Source: Desulfoluna butyratoxydans
GTDB lineage: Bacteria; Desulfobacterota; Desulfobacteria; Desulfobacterales; Desulfolunaceae
Reading direction: 5' to 3'
Assembly (NCBI RefSeq): GCF_900699765.1
Contig: NZ_CAADHO010000005.1
Span: 248,001 to 312,000 of the forward strand
DNA: 64,000 bases
Shown: positions 34,629 to 43,521 of the stretch, piece by piece
Position numbering within the stretch: the stretch's first letter is position 1
Layout of the letters: every line of letters starts with the position of its first letter
The notes under the pieces: generated by a model
The model's input: only the letters and a program-made list of their open reading frames with translations
Database searches by the model: none
What the model was told of the DNA's origin: nothing
Position numbers and translations under genes: made by a program

Positions 34629-35189
34629 ATGAGAGTCAAACTAGGGCACTACGTTTATTTCTGGGCCGTTAATTCTTTAATGGCTGCAGGCACTGGACTT
34701 GTTCTCGGGATTTTTGCAATTAGGGTGGGCATATCCTTGATTTCTCCAATGTCCTTCCCAATATGCTTTGTTGTCATTTATCAGTTTTATATTGTTTCGT
34801 ATTTTTGGGGTAAACGCCGTGGTGAATTTGAATTTTCGTTCCTTGAGCGGTCTGCTATACGTGGAGAGGAGAATCAAGAACTCAAGATTCGGCTAAAGAA
34901 AGTGAGGCAAGAATTGAAATGGGGAGACCCGGCCTCTGCCCATGCAAAATTAACCGCCGCACTAAAAGATTTTCCGGACAACTTTGTTGCGTGTTTCAAA
35001 TACGCTGTTTCTTGCGAAAGAATGGGCATGGGTGATGACGCTATTGCGTCTTATAATAAAGCCGAAACTCTCATACCCACGCCTTCAACCTCTCTTAGAT
35101 GTTATGTAGCCAAACAATCTACGCGAGTTAAGAAAGAAGGCCCATCAAGAAGGTCCTCTTCCCCAGGTTTACAATATGTTATTTATTAA
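34629..35189 (+). CDS. Membrane-anchored TPR-like protein (186 aa)
   Basis: Two N-terminal transmembrane segments (residues about 10-32 and 38-60), then a charged helix (EENQELKIRLKKVRQELKWG) and one to two TPR-like repeats (DPASAHAKLTAALKDFPDNFVACFKYAVSCERMGMGDDAIASYNKAETLIP). The C-terminal 30 residues look unrelated and Arg/Ser-rich. Weak ribosome site. Sixth cassette; the attC behind it is interrupted by the second intron-like element. Function unknown. Confidence 0.62.
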   Translation: MRVKLGHYVYFWAVNSLMAAGTGLVLGIFAIRVGISLISPMSFPICFVVIYQFYIVSYFWGKRRGEFEFSFLERSAIRGEENQELKIRLKKVRQELKWGDPASAHAKLTAALKDFPDNFVACFKYAVSCERMGMGDDAIASYNKAETLIPTPSTSLRCYVAKQSTRVKKEGPSRRSSSPGLQYVIY

Positions 35190-35203
35190 AAATATCGGCG
35201 AAT

Positions 35204-35996
35204 CGGATAGCCGGGGGTTTCTCCCCCAGCCCCCACACCACCCGGCATGCGGGTCCGCACCGGGCGTTTCACCAAGATATCCGGGTCGTAGCCAGGAAAA
35301 AATGTTAAAAGCTAACCCTATATCAAGATGACGGTTTCCACTTTTAACCCTTCAAGGGCACGCAACCCACGCCGCGCCTGTTCCATACTCCTCCTGTCGG
35401 ATTTATTGTAGCAACAGCACACATGGTTGCACCGTTGTTCCTCATGTTCGGTCCTTCGGCAGGGTGAGTCCTCCTGCGATTACCTCGGGGTGTCTCGCTG
35501 CTCGTTTCCAAACGTCACTCCGTCAATGACGTATTCCTACACATACTATGACCTCTGCTGATTCCTGTTCCATCACTGCCTGTGTTACCACAATCAGCGC
35601 TGCCATACGGCCGCAAAGTCGAACAGGCCTCCCCGGACTCAGTTTAGTACCCCCTTGAGGGGTGTAAGAACGTAATCTTTCTTTACACAACCGCAGCATT
35701 TACCATATCCCCTCGAATCCTGGACTTCGTCATGTTGTGCTGACTCATCCAGCGACTTGGCCTTATATGCTGTTTCTGTTCGTCGGCTCGTAGATTTGCC
35801 GTAGAGTTACCACTCCCTCCGGTCGTTCTCGCTGACGCTCGTGATTCCGTTCTGCTCCATCTCCTCCAGACGAAACTCACGTTGCCGTCCTTGTATTTGG
35901 ATAGCGCTTATGCTAAGCCGTTGATTGGTCAACATGATTCACGCATAGAGAACTTCCCTTACACATCATAAAATTACGCCCATGCCGGGTGTATAC
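35204..35996 (-). mobile_element. ORF-less group IIC-attC intron-like element, copy 2
   Basis: Closely matches 32131-32939 from its 3' end (domain VI stem closing in GGCTATCCGA, domain V-like GTGCGGACCCGCATGCCGGG) to near GTATACACCC at 35996. It starts immediately after GGCGAAT (35197-35203), a five-of-seven match to the expected R'' box GGCCAAC. An inverted repeat (GCCGA/TCGGC) lies beside its 5' end. No protein is encoded; the 65-aa minus-strand frame at 35683-35880 is not convincing. Small differences from copy 1 show independent decay. Confidence 0.6.
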
Positions 35997-36163
35997 AATT
36001 ACCTTCAAGCCGACCGGATTCTACCGCGGTTTATCGGCTGCCTTTATTTCGAGCAGGCTGTCAAATATCACCCCCTGTAGTGCTTCTGCGCCAGGCAGAT
36101 GAAACACGCCTTATGTTTAAAATAAAGCCTTAAACCGACCTTAAATATCTGGAATAAAAGAGA
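35997..36163 (+). other. Remainder of attC site 6 and leader of the next cassette
   Basis: The stretch contains arms GCCGACCGG / CCGGTCGGC-like and ends in CTTATGTT at 36110-36117, a degenerate R' box. No gene. Confidence 0.4.
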
Positions 36164-36610
36164 ATGCCCAATAAACTGATAGCATATTGTGGTTTGTATT
36201 GTGGTTTGTATTGTGGGGCTTGTAGCTTCAAAGTTGCCTTTGATACGAATGAAAGAGATCACATTGAATGTATGCCTGCAAAATATGAAAAATTTCGAGA
36301 TCTCCCTTTAGAATTTTGTCCAGGGTGTAGGTTAGAAAATCAATGTGGAAAATGTGAAATTAAAGATTGCGCTGAAAAAAAAGAAATTGAATTTTGTAGT
36401 CAATGCAATGAATTTCCATGCATAAAACTTGAAAATTTCAACAATGACGGAATCCCTCATCATTATGAAGCAATAAAAAACCTACTTTTGTTAAAGGAAA
36501 TTGGTACAAGCGAATGGATTGCTTTGCAACGTGAAAATTGGGAGTGCAAGTGTGGCTCAAAATACTCTTGGTATTTAAAAAAATGCAAGAAGTGTTCTTC
36601 TTACAAATGA
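36164..36610 (+). CDS. DUF3795 family cysteine-rich protein (148 aa)
   Basis: Starts MPNKLIAYCGLYCGLYCGAC; the CG-YCG-C motif, CPGCR, CGKCEIKDCA and FCSQCNEFPC are the metal-binding cysteine clusters of DUF3795. A 12-bp direct duplication (TATTGTGGTTTG, from about 36185) has added a CGLY unit. A further cysteine group closes the protein (CKCGSKYSWYLKKCKKC). Probably zinc- or iron-binding; function unknown. AT-rich cassette gene followed by a remnant of the intron-like element. Confidence 0.8.
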   Translation: MPNKLIAYCGLYCGLYCGACSFKVAFDTNERDHIECMPAKYEKFRDLPLEFCPGCRLENQCGKCEIKDCAEKKEIEFCSQCNEFPCIKLENFNNDGIPHHYEAIKNLLLLKEIGTSEWIALQRENWECKCGSKYSWYLKKCKKCSSYK

Positions 36611-36720
36611 ATACTATAAATAATATTTTACAACACCATGCAATATAAAAAGTCTAAATATTAGCACCTTATAGCCTTATATAATACCTTCAAAATTATA
36701 GGTTTTCAAAAAAACTTATT

Positions 36721-36745
36721 CGGGTAGCCGGGGATTTCTGGGTCG
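36721..36745 (-). mobile_element. Remnant of intron-like element 3' end
   Basis: CGGGTAGCCGGGGATTTCTG matches the 3' end (domain VI arm) of the two larger copies and lies about 110 nt behind a cassette gene, as in the complete copies. The rest is lost. Confidence 0.55.
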
Positions 36746-36973
36746 TCGCTGTTTTGTATGGGTAATCCCTGTGTCTCCATGTTGGGTTAGGTCTGAATTT
36801 TGAATGTCGATATGTTACTTTCCAGTAAAATTTGTAAGTCCCGTTAACCCGATAAACCAAAGATCAAAATTAATGGACATTCAAGCTCAACAACACCCTC
36901 ACACCCGCCTCCCCAAAGCCTCACAACACGCTTTATTCCAACAATACCGCACACAAACCATCATTTCACCAAA

Positions 36974-37007
36974 CCACGCAGGACGGGCAAAACGGAGCGT
37001 GCCCATC
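36974..37007. repeat. Single dispersed copy of the GGGCAAARCGRAGCGTGCCC hairpin repeat
   Basis: Matches the hairpin half of the 27472-28085 array with few changes (GACGGGCA for GATGGGCA). Confidence 0.8.
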
Positions 37008-37077
37008 AGGCGCGTCACTCCCCCTCACACCAGCATATAGCGCCTCCCGCTCCGCAATGCCCTGAGCCCTGCGGGCT

Positions 37078-37371
37078 TTATCCCCTCCTCTTCGCCGCCA
37101 TCCTCTCCTGCTCTGCCCTGTAAAACGACACAATCCGATCCACGGCCTGGTATTGACGATCCAGAAGGTCTTCGGTGATGGTGCGAAGGCCCCATTTCTT
37201 AAAATCGATCTGAAGGCCGTTTCCCCCCGGGGCTTCGGCATCTTCCAGTTCGGAAAAGAACGAACCCACGGATGTAAGCAAACGGTGTACGTCTTTGATG
37301 GCATCGCAGAGTTCAGATATTTCCGACCCTGAAAACATGCGGCGGCCGGGTTGGCTATCCGATGAGATCAT
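37078..37371 (-). CDS. Small hypothetical protein (97 aa)
   Basis: Start 37371 (MISSDSQPGRRMFSGSEI) is supported by GGGAG 6 nt upstream. The protein is hydrophilic and helical (ISELCDAIKDVHRLLTSVGSFFSELED), ending in a basic tail. No family recognised. It is the only likely minus-strand gene between the cassettes, is GC-richer than them, and is probably not a cassette gene. Confidence 0.55.
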   Translation of the reverse strand: MISSDSQPGRRMFSGSEISELCDAIKDVHRLLTSVGSFFSELEDAEAPGGNGLQIDFKKWGLRTITEDLLDRQYQAVDRIVSFYRAEQERMAAKRRG

Positions 37372-38243
37372 GAGGAACTCCCGTTTATTTTTGTGTGTGG
37401 AATGTCGGTGCACTCAGTGTGCCATGGCGATGAACAGGCAATAGGGGAGGCACAGGAAACGCGCCGGATGTGATTAGCCCATAGCCAATCCCCTATCACC
37501 CATTACCTAATCTGTGGGGACCTATAACCTAGTACCCACTGTTCATTGGCCATTTGTAACGACGGTTGCGTTGGTGAAAGGGGCGCAAGGTTGCGCGGAT
37601 AGAGGAAAATACGACTTGAAATGGGGATGTGTGTGGTGTAAAAAACCGTGTAGCCATGACGACCTCCTATCAAGGTTGTTTTGGTCAGGCCTGGCAGGAT
37701 GTTGGCGCATCCTGTCGGGTCGCATCATGAATTCCAAAAACTTCGCAATAACTAGTTATTACGCCCCACCCTAATGCCATCCCCATGGCGTGTCAATAGT
37801 TTTTTCAACACTAAATCATGGGGTTATTCATTTCGATCTTTGCTGAAATAATTTCCGATAAAGCCTTATTAGCGAACCCCGACAGATAAGCCTTCCCGCA
37901 GCCCCCCTCCCAGTATCAGAAACCAACTGATTGCAAAAGTTCATGGATGTATTTGACGTGAGCCCATGAAAACCAGGCCCGTTATGACCATCCTGACTCT
38001 CTCAATATGCCAAAAAGAGCCACGTGTTGGACACGTTCCTATCGAGGGAAGACGGTTTTTTTCAATTGAAAATTGGAGGCTTTGGTCGTATGACTTAAAA
38101 GTTAAGTACCCAGGGCAAAGGAGATGACGAGTAAGTGATTTTGTCATTGCAGGCGGACCATCGATGTTCCATTTTTGCCCCTCAGGAGCCGAACACTTCA
38201 AAAAAATGTCCCAAAATTACATGCACATCTCGCAGGAAGAACA
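37372..38243. other. Gene-poor region
   Basis: I see no convincing gene. It contains short ACCTAWT-type direct repeats near 37490-37530, resembling those at 16724-16775, and near 38055 the motif AATTGAAAATT...CGTATGACT, which also occurs near 28166 before the first cassette and may mark a small dispersed element. Confidence 0.4.
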
Positions 38244-38552
38244 ATGAAAAGATACAGAATTTCTTTAAACGGCACGAATTTCCTTTTCAACTTTGAGGAA
38301 ACGACACCGGAAAAATATGGTTTCTTCACGACAAGATGGGTCAAAGCAACTAACGCAAATGAGGCTGAAACACGTGCCATTGGCCTCATTAAAAAATGCC
38401 CTGATCTAACACAAAGAACGTTAAATCAAAGGGATGACCCTCCAATGATTTACGTAGAGGAAATTGTCCCGGTTGGAATGTTTGAGTATTTGAGGCGAAG
38501 CCCTGGGCGTGGATATACATTTTATCCTGAAGATGCCGATGATAAGGTGTAG
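38244..38552 (+). CDS. Cassette-type hypothetical protein (102 aa)
   Basis: ATG at 38244 has AGGAAG upstream. The sequence MKRYRISLNGTNFLFNFEET, then WVKATNANEAETRAIGLIKKCPDL and PPMIYVEEIVPVG suggests a compact alpha/beta protein of about 100 residues. I do not recognise the family. No attC is clearly preserved around it. Confidence 0.6.
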   Translation: MKRYRISLNGTNFLFNFEETTPEKYGFFTTRWVKATNANEAETRAIGLIKKCPDLTQRTLNQRDDPPMIYVEEIVPVGMFEYLRRSPGRGYTFYPEDADDKV

Positions 38553-38771
38553 GGGTCACCCATTTAACAAAAATAATAACGGGTAATATTCGTGCGCTGG
38601 ATTAATTCGGCAATTTTCACTCTTGTGGCGGGGATGCACCTTCAGAATCGCCCCCCATTTTAAGGCGAATTCTAATGGCTCAAAAAGTAAAAAAAGCTTG
38701 TGTTAAATGTATAGGTCTTTAGGTCTGCTCCCTTTATACGTACCAGCAAGGGTTTTCTAAAAAGGAAACTT

Positions 38772-39068
38772 ATGAAATCACTTGAGTGTCCTTATTGTCA
38801 TAAAAATGCATGCGAACTGTGGGAAGTTTTTAATTTGTCTTTACCCCTTCTGTTTGCTGGATGGCCATGCATGAAGTGCGGTGAGAAGATAAAATTAAAT
38901 TGGTTCTTTGTAAAATTGGGCGTCGTATTGATAATTTGTATACACCTTATTGGGTCAACAATTCAGCGCATTGGAGCAGATCCTTTTGGGTCAAGCCACT
39001 TAATCGCAACGCCATTCTCTGCTATACTACCATTTTTATTCGGAATTTCATTATTCAAAAAAGTATAA
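38772..39068 (+). CDS. Zinc-ribbon membrane protein (98 aa)
   Basis: Residues 1-37 carry two CxxC pairs (LECPYCHKNA and WPCMKCGEK) forming a zinc ribbon. Two transmembrane segments follow (about residues 46-64 and 77-95). AAAAGGA lies 6 nt before the ATG. Function unknown; similar small zinc-ribbon membrane proteins are frequent in cassette arrays. A decayed intron 3' end follows the stop. Confidence 0.68.
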   Translation: MKSLECPYCHKNACELWEVFNLSLPLLFAGWPCMKCGEKIKLNWFFVKLGVVLIICIHLIGSTIQRIGADPFGSSHLIATPFSAILPFLFGISLFKKV

Positions 39069-39100
39069 GACCTACAAAGAAGGCATGTGACGAGATAGGA

Positions 39101-39148
39101 CCTTCCCACACAACCTGGCATACGGCCGGGTGCCTCGGCGGTTCGGCT
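39101..39148 (-). mobile_element. Remnant of intron-like element 3' end
   Basis: CCACACAACCTGGCATACGG followed by CGGGTGCCTCGGCGGTTC lines up with the domain V hairpin of the larger copies (CACACCACCCGGCATGCGGG). It lies 33 nt past a cassette gene stop. Confidence 0.5.
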
Positions 39149-39296
39149 GATCAAAAGAGTTAGACCCCCGGAAGGAACAACCCGCGAAAAAATATCTGGG
39201 TGGAAAGGTGAAGCTCATCCATCATAGCTCATTCTTATTGAAATGTGCCGCACGCGGCACACAACTAAACACCGCAGGCACCAAAAAGAGATCATA

Positions 39297-39905
39297 ATGC
39301 GCCCTCTCTGGGAGACAACCTACGCTGATCTTCATGCCAAAAGTTTTGGCAATGCGGGGAAGGAAGTACTGGACCTGATTCCCCTTTTACCGGCCAGGGC
39401 CAAGGTGCTCGACCTTGGGTGTGGCGATGGCAGAAATGCCATCCCGCTTGCCCGGGCAGGATTTACTGTGACGGCCGTAGATATATCTGAGGCCGGAATT
39501 CGAAAGCTTGATATGCTGGCGGCCCGCGACGGGCTCACAATACACAGCAGCGTTGGGGATATGACCCGTTTCGAGTTTCCGGAGGAATATGATTTGATCA
39601 TTTCCCATGGCTGTCTCCACTTCGTTAAGCCCAGCCAGTGGGAAGAGATGATTGAGAGGTTCAAGGCTCACACAGCGCCCTCCGGATTCAACGTCATCAC
39701 TGTCTTCACTGATGCTATCCCTGCTCCGCCGGACTTGGCACCACTTTGCGTCGGTTTGTTTCGCGAAGGGGAACTGTACGAGAGGTACTCAGAATGGGAG
39801 ACCATCCTGAAAAAAAGTTATACCTTTGAAGATGAGCATGCGGGAGGAATCCGGCACACACATGCTGCAAACAAACTTGTGGTGAGGAATTGTCGAATGG
39901 GGTAG
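39297..39905 (+). CDS. SAM-dependent methyltransferase, TehB-like (202 aa)
   Basis: The start at 39297 (MRPLWETTYADLHAKSFG) is typical of TehB-like enzymes. Motif I is KVLDLGCGDGRNAIPLARAG, then VTAVDISEAGIRKL (motif II) and YDLIISHGCLHFV (motif IV). Related enzymes methylate tellurite or small thiols/oxyanions. The last codons and the stop lie within the intron-derived GGGTAGCC sequence, so the C-terminus was probably altered by the insertion. A 54-nt upstream extension is unlikely to be translated. Confidence 0.82.
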   Translation: MRPLWETTYADLHAKSFGNAGKEVLDLIPLLPARAKVLDLGCGDGRNAIPLARAGFTVTAVDISEAGIRKLDMLAARDGLTIHSSVGDMTRFEFPEEYDLIISHGCLHFVKPSQWEEMIERFKAHTAPSGFNVITVFTDAIPAPPDLAPLCVGLFREGELYERYSEWETILKKSYTFEDEHAGGIRHTHAANKLVVRNCRMG

Positions 39906-40150
39906 CCAGGGAATTCTTTACAGAAGCCCTACCCCACTCATTTCTAATGCGCCCGGATGGGACATGCCACTTAAAATAACTCGGCTTCGGCTCTATTTTG
40001 CTTAAAGATGGGCACGCCTCGGGCTTTTCCCACCCTACCAGAGACCGACAACCCTTGAGCTCCACCAGCATGAGAATTGTTGTCAAACCTGAAATACTAT
40101 CGCGCTTCGGGCGAGCCCCATCGTATGGAGCACGCACCATACACCTATTG
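39901..40150 (-). mobile_element. Decayed intron-like element
   Basis: Begins GGTAGCCAGGGAATTC, a degraded 3' end of the element; the stretch further on (CCTACCAGAGACCG ... TTGAGC) resembles the sequence at 40660-40720, suggesting two relics of one related element. Confidence 0.42.
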
Positions 40151-40162
40151 GAGTCCCAACCT

Positions 40163-40561
40163 ATGGAAATCAAGCACCGTTTGCCTTCTATCGAAGAGTA
40201 CCAAAAACTAAGGGACCTGGTCGGCTGGTGGGAGACAGACCTGATCGCCACTGAGATCGCTTTGAACAATTCGCTGTTCTCCGTTGTAGCCATGGAAGGC
40301 GAGACAGTGATCGGCATAGGCCGTATTGCAGGTGACGGGGGGCTGTACTTCTACATTCAAGACGTGATTGTCCAACCCAATTGCCAATCCAAGGGCATCG
40401 GAAAGGCCATGATGAAAGAGCTCATGACATGGGTCAGACAAACAGCGAAGCCTGGCTCATACATCGCTTTGATGTCAGCACCGGGACTCGAAGCATATTA
40501 TGAAGCCTTTGGTTTTAAGATGCGTAAAAGTGATGCGCCTGGAATGTTTCAGGTAATATAA
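40163..40561 (+). CDS. GNAT-family N-acetyltransferase (132 aa)
   Basis: ATG at 40163 with GGAG 9 nt upstream. The GNAT core is clear: VIGIGRIAGDGGLYFYIQDVIVQPNCQSKGIGKAMM contains the acetyl-CoA motif Q-x-x-G-I-G-K, and YYEAFGFKMRKSDAPGM is motif B. It transfers an acetyl group from acetyl-CoA to an amine; the substrate is unknown. GNAT genes are among the commonest cassette genes. Confidence 0.87.
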   Translation: MEIKHRLPSIEEYQKLRDLVGWWETDLIATEIALNNSLFSVVAMEGETVIGIGRIAGDGGLYFYIQDVIVQPNCQSKGIGKAMMKELMTWVRQTAKPGSYIALMSAPGLEAYYEAFGFKMRKSDAPGMFQVI

Positions 40562-40587
40562 ATAAAACGGGAACATAGGCAGGTAAA

Positions 40588-41060
40588 AGGAGGTTCTCTC
40601 CCCCCCCCTGCCCCGCCAGCATACGCTGGTATAGAAGGGACACGTCCTTCAGGTATAAAGATGGACATGCTTCTGGCTCTGCTCATCCTACCGGAAGCCT
40701 CCCATCCTTGAGCCTTTACGGCCATTATGGCGCATCCCTATAGTCATGGTCTGGTAGCGTATGGACATACGGACCAAACACCTGTACTTACAAGAATTCG
40801 GTGCGCATGGCGCACCCTACTTTTTCTCGTTGCCCCATAGGAAAAAGCGGCTACGATCCTGATATATGAACTTCTACCGCTTTGCCTATTGGACGACCCG
40901 TTAATTTGCCATAGCAACAATACTCATGTTAAGCATATTTACAATCAAAATTTTTCGCAAACAGATGACTTCCAGTTAACCCTAAGCCTCACACCATCCG
41001 AATACGCTTATGCCAGTTTCACACAAGATTATATCATCTACCGCCTCTAAACCGAATGGC
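40588..41060 (-). mobile_element. Decayed intron-like element
   Basis: TTCTCTCCCCCCCCCTGCCC followed by GCCAGCATACGCTGG aligns with the 3' end of the larger copies (domain VI loop and domain V). Later parts, such as ATACGCTTATGCCAG near 41000, recall the 5' part (GCGCTTATGCTAAGCC). No gene in this 500-bp gap. Confidence 0.45.
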
Positions 41061-41071
41061 AGACTTTATAT

Positions 41072-41398
41072 ATGCTAAGTATGAAATATACCTCAATTCT
41101 AATCGTTAGCGTTTTCTCAGCATTCGTTTTTATCATTGTTTGTGACACGCTGATCAACCACTCACCATTGATAAAGCGATCCAAAATTTATTTTTATCTT
41201 AAAAACATAGAGCTAAACTACAGCAACCTACTTGGTTTTATTTTCTGGGGTGGGTTGGCAATATATGACTTCAGCAAGGAGCCATCATTTAGCAGATTTA
41301 GAGGAGCGCTGATCCATAGTTATACCTGGGGATTTACATCAATTCTTTTGTGCATTTATTGTTTAGTCAATTCCTTCAAAGGAAAAAACAAACAATGA
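41072..41398 (+). CDS. Small cassette-type membrane protein (108 aa)
   Basis: Three hydrophobic segments are visible (residues about 6-26, 52-66 and 86-101), with charged loops between. No family recognised. The start may be 41072 or 41081; neither has a good ribosome site. AT-rich, plus strand, followed after 18 nt by another intron 3'-end remnant, so it fits the cassette pattern. Confidence 0.55.
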   Translation: MLSMKYTSILIVSVFSAFVFIIVCDTLINHSPLIKRSKIYFYLKNIELNYSNLLGFIFWGGLAIYDFSKEPSFSRFRGALIHSYTWGFTSILLCIYCLVNSFKGKNKQ

Positions 41399-41416
41399 CA
41401 AATATCATTACATTCA

Positions 41417-41452
41417 GTTAGCCCGGCATTTCGCCCCCCAGCCCACCACCGA
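41417..41452 (-). mobile_element. Remnant of intron-like element 3' end
   Basis: TTAGCCCGGCATTTCGCCCC then CCAGCCCACCACCG parallels GTAGCCGGGGGTTTCTCCCC then CAGCCCCCACACCACC in copies 1 and 2. Confidence 0.5.
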
Positions 41453-41578
41453 CCAGTCCATTAAAAACGAACTCACCATCACCTTTGCTATTCTAAAAAA
41501 CGGTACGCATGGCTCCCACCACCGTCTCCCGTTGCCACATAACCCCTCGTAATGCAGCGGGCCACTTGCCACTCGCAC

Positions 41579-41622
41579 AAAAAAAGCGCTTCCCATCCGC
41601 GAAGATGAAAAGCGCTTTTTTT
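41579..41622. terminator. Bidirectional terminator hairpin
   Basis: AAAAAAAGCGCTT pairs with AAGCGCTTTTTTT, giving a T tract on either strand. It serves the minus-strand antiporter gene and closes the cassette region. A second GC-rich stem (ACGGGCCCTT/AAGGGCCCGT, 41640-41663) lies between it and the antiporter stop. Confidence 0.75.
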
Positions 41623-41703
41623 AATTCGATATCTTATGTACGGGCCCTTCGAAAAGGGCCCGTCTTTCAAGCAATCAGCTTTTTAAGCCTTTGCCCCCGC
41701 TTT

Positions 41704-43521
41704 CTACAGAAGCAGGAAGGCGAGGACCACCACAACCGTGGGGAAGAAGGCCGCCATGGCAAGCTTGCCGGGGTTCACGCCGTTTTTGAAGTACTTCTTC
41801 AAAATGGCCTGACCCGCGGGGTTCGGGGCGTTGGCGATAACGGTCATACCACCACCGGCAACGGCACCTGCCACCACCGCGTACTTAAGCGGATCGGTGA
41901 AGTTGGGTACCAGCGTACTCAGGAAGGTAATGGCCGCGTTGTCGTTGAACGCCGTAAGGACAGTGGCGCAGAGCATCAGGGTGAGTTCACCCAGGTTGCC
42001 GAGGACAGGTGCGATCCACCATCCCTGGACGCCGCCGTGGATAACCAGCCCGCCGAGGAAGAAACCAACAAGAAGCGCGGGCTTCAGGTCGATGCGGTTC
42101 TGGAAGGGCGAGGTCACCTGAGCAAAGCCCAGGAAGAAAAGCATGCCGCAGATAAACAGGGCCGGGTAATGGGCGTTGAGAATGGTCCAGACCATAAAGA
42201 GGACGTGGACAACAACCACCCAACGGGGGACGGGATCATCACGCTTGTCCCATTCGGGGTCGTAGAAGTTAGCACGCTCGTTGTGGGGCATGAGGCCGGG
42301 AATGGTCTTTCGCATCTCGCGGCGCTTGATCTCTTCAAAGCGCTCGTTAAAGGCTTCCCTCACCAGTTCGGGATCGGTGCCCCTGCGCTCAATGCGCTCT
42401 GCAAGCTCTTCACGGAGCCGGGTCCGGGTCCTTTCCTTGATCCGGCTGCACGCCTCGTTGAAGGAATCGGTGAACCCGAGCTTGTTGCTGATGATGTGTT
42501 CCAGGTCGCTGAACTCCTGCTCAAGGTTTTCACGGGTAAAGTATCTTTTACCGATCTCCTCCTTGAGGCTCGTAAGCTCAAATTTTTCCTGCAGCTTGTT
42601 GAACTCTTTTTTGAAGAGCAGGAAGTAGACCACGTTGGAAATCAGGATACCGGTCAGGGCTTTCCATCCGAAATGGGTCAGCATGTGCATCATGCCCCAA
42701 TCCCAGGGACTGGCAACCATGAGGACCGGAGGCGCCGCAAAATGGGTCAGGGTGCCGCCCACGGAGATATTCACGAACAGCAGGCCGATGGTGGCATACT
42801 TGAACTTCTCGCTGGGGTTCAGATCGTAGAATTTTGCGGAAAGAAGAAGCGCCGAGATGGTCATGGCGGCAGGCTCGGTAATGAAAGACCCAAGAAGGGG
42901 ACCGAAGGTGAGGATGGTGAACCACCAGGCGATGAGGGTTCCACCGGCAAGGTTGGCGATCTTCCACATGACTCCTTCGGCCAGTTTCAGGATAGGTCTC
43001 GTGGAGGCCAGGGTCATGATGACCACGACGAACATGGGCTCCGTGAAGTTGACCTTATGACCGAGGTAGTTCAGGAGGGTATGCCAATCGTAGAACCCGA
43101 GAATGGCCACAGCCAGGGCAATGGCCCAGATGCCGAAAATAGCCTCCACTTCACCCAGAAAGTGAAACAGCTCGGCACCATGGCTCACGGAATATTTATC
43201 CGCGACCCCGCGCTCAATCTTTTCCTGATGCTCGTGTTCCCACTTGTGGGCTATGGCGAGAAACTTGTTGGCAACAAAGGTGTGAATGATGGCAAAGAGA
43301 AAGATGAGACTCGCCACCAGGTTAAAGGGTTCCTGGGCCACTCGGTCCTTTAGAATCTCTAAAATTCCAGAGGCATGAGCGTCCCCGTAAGAGTCAAGGG
43401 CCCTTGGAAAAACCTCGCCGTTTGATGCGCCATGCCCTCCCCCACTGGCGTAAACCAGCGAGGCCATGGCCACAATTCCAAGCGAAAACAAAACGATACT
43501 TAAAAGCTTTCTTTTCTCCAT
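41704..43521 (-). CDS. Putative Na+/H+ antiporter family membrane protein (605 aa)
   Basis: An N-terminal signal-like segment (LLSIVLFSLGIVAMASLVYA) is followed by about ten to twelve transmembrane helices, with TEPMFVVVIMTLASTRPILKLAEGVMW, SFITEPAAMTISALLL and GGTLTHFAAPPVLMVASPWDWG, motifs of the Na_H_antiport_2 (NhaD/ArsB-like) family. A long soluble charged loop occupies residues about 310-430 (ERIERRGTDPELVREAFNERF). The C-terminus has NDNAAITFLSTLVPNF. It probably exchanges sodium for protons across the inner membrane. GC-rich and minus strand, so it is core-like DNA within the accessory block. Confidence 0.85.
   Translation of the reverse strand: MEKRKLLSIVLFSLGIVAMASLVYASGGGHGASNGEVFPRALDSYGDAHASGILEILKDRVAQEPFNLVASLIFLFAIIHTFVANKFLAIAHKWEHEHQEKIERGVADKYSVSHGAELFHFLGEVEAIFGIWAIALAVAILGFYDWHTLLNYLGHKVNFTEPMFVVVIMTLASTRPILKLAEGVMWKIANLAGGTLIAWWFTILTFGPLLGSFITEPAAMTISALLLSAKFYDLNPSEKFKYATIGLLFVNISVGGTLTHFAAPPVLMVASPWDWGMMHMLTHFGWKALTGILISNVVYFLLFKKEFNKLQEKFELTSLKEEIGKRYFTRENLEQEFSDLEHIISNKLGFTDSFNEACSRIKERTRTRLREELAERIERRGTDPELVREAFNERFEEIKRREMRKTIPGLMPHNERANFYDPEWDKRDDPVPRWVVVVHVLFMVWTILNAHYPALFICGMLFFLGFAQVTSPFQNRIDLKPALLVGFFLGGLVIHGGVQGWWIAPVLGNLGELTLMLCATVLTAFNDNAAITFLSTLVPNFTDPLKYAVVAGAVAGGGMTVIANAPNPAGQAILKKYFKNGVNPGKLAMAAFFPTVVVVLAFLLL

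Noticed and set aside
35683..35880. 65-aa frame as a remnant of a reverse transcriptase in the intron-like element
   Set aside because: The sequence shows no reverse-transcriptase motif and is broken in the other copy.
37514..37774. 86-aa plus-strand ORF
   Set aside because: No ribosome site, no conserved features, and Trp/Cys-rich composition unlike a real small protein.
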